From Anaerolineales bacterium (lineage in GTDB: Bacteria > Chloroflexota > Anaerolineae > Anaerolineales > UBA4823): a stretch of DNA of 7,412 nucleotides. The notes under the pieces are model-generated. The model did not search any database, was not told where the DNA came from, and saw only the letters and a list, made by a program, of their open reading frames with translations. The DNA lies in contig JAQUAE010000085.1 in the NCBI GenBank assembly GCA_028687395.1, positions 1-7,412 of the forward strand, written 5' to 3'. A program made the translations under genes and the position numbers. The first letter of the stretch is position 1. The number at the start of each line of letters is the position of its first letter. Below are positions 6,933 to 7,412 of the stretch, in pieces.

Positions 6933-6964
6933 CCTTGCTCCGGATTCTACACCCGGTTGCAAGG
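6933..6964. repeat. Imperfect inverted repeat between aminotransferase and AOR genes
   Basis: CCTTGC-T-CCGG (6933-6943) is repeated in inverted form as CCGG-TT-GCAAGG (6953-6964), giving ten pairs with a small asymmetric bulge around a nine-base centre. The centre holds the possible TAGAAT -10 box of the AOR gene. It could be an operator for a dimeric repressor, or a weak terminator of the aminotransferase transcript. No clean T-run follows on the minus strand. Confidence 0.4.
6944..6949 (-). promoter_or_regulatory. Possible -10 box of the AOR gene
   Basis: TAGAAT on the minus strand matches TATAAT at five of six positions and lies 36 bases before the AOR start. A TTGCAA occurs seven bases upstream, too close for a -35 box, and no properly spaced -35 is seen. 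The call is weak. Confidence 0.3.
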
Positions 6965-6995
6965 CGCAGCACGCCTCGCCCAGGTCAGGTGGCAG

Positions 6996-7412
6996 TTAGC
7001 CAGCGACCTCGTCGAGAGCCGCGGCGAATATCACCAGTGCCTGTTCGATCTCGTCCGGGGTGACGACCAGGGGAGGCATCCAGCGGATGGTGTTGTCCCA
7101 TGGTCCGCAGGTCAACAGCAGCAGCTTGCGATCCAGGCAGGCGTGCACCAGCTTCTTGGCCGTCTCTTTGTCTGGCTTGCCCTGCGGCGTGCGAATCTCA
7201 CACGCCACCATCAGCCCCAGCCCGCGCACGTCTGAGATCGGAGCGCTGCCCTGCTGCAGGTGATGCAACCCGGCGACCAACTGCACACCACGCTCGGCCG
7301 CGTTGGCGAGCATCCCCTCCTGGCGCATGGCGCGCAGCGTGGCGACCGCTGCGGCAGCGCTGACCACGTTGCCGCCGAACGTACCTCCGTGCGACCCAGG
7401 CGTCCACCTTTG
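6996..7412 (-). CDS. Class III aminotransferase (GABA-type), C-terminal part
   Basis: The frame stays open to the window edge at 7412, so the N-terminal two thirds are missing; 138 residues are visible. Family marks are PGSHGGTFGGN at visible residues 5-15 (Thr11 is the cofactor-phosphate contact from the neighbouring subunit), VRGLGLMVACE near 62-71, and IRWMPPLVVTPDEIEQAL near 109-126. The catalytic Lys that binds pyridoxal phosphate lies beyond the edge and cannot be checked. Relatives remove the terminal amino group of GABA, other omega-amino acids or diamines, releasing an aldehyde. The usual GNPV reads GNVV here. The AOR gene follows on the same strand after 88 bases, which could take up the aldehyde product. 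Acetylornithine or ornithine transaminase remains possible, but the C-terminal motifs fit the GABA-type group best. Confidence 0.9.
   Translation of the reverse strand, partial: QRWTPGSHGGTFGGNVVSAAAAVATLRAMRQEGMLANAAERGVQLVAGLHHLQQGSAPISDVRGLGLMVACEIRTPQGKPDKETAKKLVHACLDRKLLLLTCGPWDNTIRWMPPLVVTPDEIEQALVIFAAALDEVAG

Noticed and set aside
6962..6976. Small hairpin AGGCG-CAGCA-CGCCT after the aminotransferase stop
   Set aside because: A five-pair stem with no T-run is too weak to call a terminator in GC-rich DNA.

Overview
The window is GC-rich, with tightly packed protein-coding DNA and no stretch over 300 bases without a gene. It carries five complete or nearly complete calls plus a gene cut off at each edge. 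A Zn-ribbon/OB-fold (DUF35) thiolase operon, a tungsten aldehyde:ferredoxin oxidoreductase and a large carbohydrate-type lipoprotein with a PH-like membrane protein together suggest an anaerobic or facultative bacterium. My best guess is Chloroflexota, Anaerolineae-like. This rests on gene style and content only, because no rRNA or marker gene is present.

Plus strand, 1-1814: the C-terminal part of a thiolase-superfamily enzyme, followed by two paralogous DUF35 proteins. The first has a strong ribosome binding site and the second overlaps it by ATGA, so this is one operon. The thiolase lacks the usual His residues in its visible half, so it may not be an ordinary acetyl-CoA acetyltransferase. 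Such thiolase/DUF35 complexes include archaeal acetoacetyl-CoA thiolase/HMG-CoA synthase, BbsAB of toluene degradation and the Ltp2-ChsH2 aldolase. A strong hairpin at 1841-1871 follows the operon.

Plus strand, 1884-5173: a -10-like box sits six bases before a GTG start, which suggests a leaderless transcript. It drives a two-gene unit whose members overlap by ATGA. The first is a two-helix membrane protein with a PH-like soluble part. The second is an 827-residue lipoprotein with three CBM20-like modules, one carboxypeptidase-regulatory-like module and a C-terminal TIM-barrel resembling GH113 but apparently without its catalytic glutamates.

Minus strand, 7412-5198, converging on the lipoprotein with only 24 bases between stop codons: the C-terminal part of a class III (GABA-type) aminotransferase, then an AOR-family tungstoenzyme. 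An omega-transaminase releases an aldehyde and an AOR oxidises an aldehyde to the acid, so the pair could be consecutive steps of an amine or omega-amino acid pathway. A dyad surrounds a possible -10 box in the 88-base gap between them.

I see no RNA gene, CRISPR array, insertion sequence or other mobile element.
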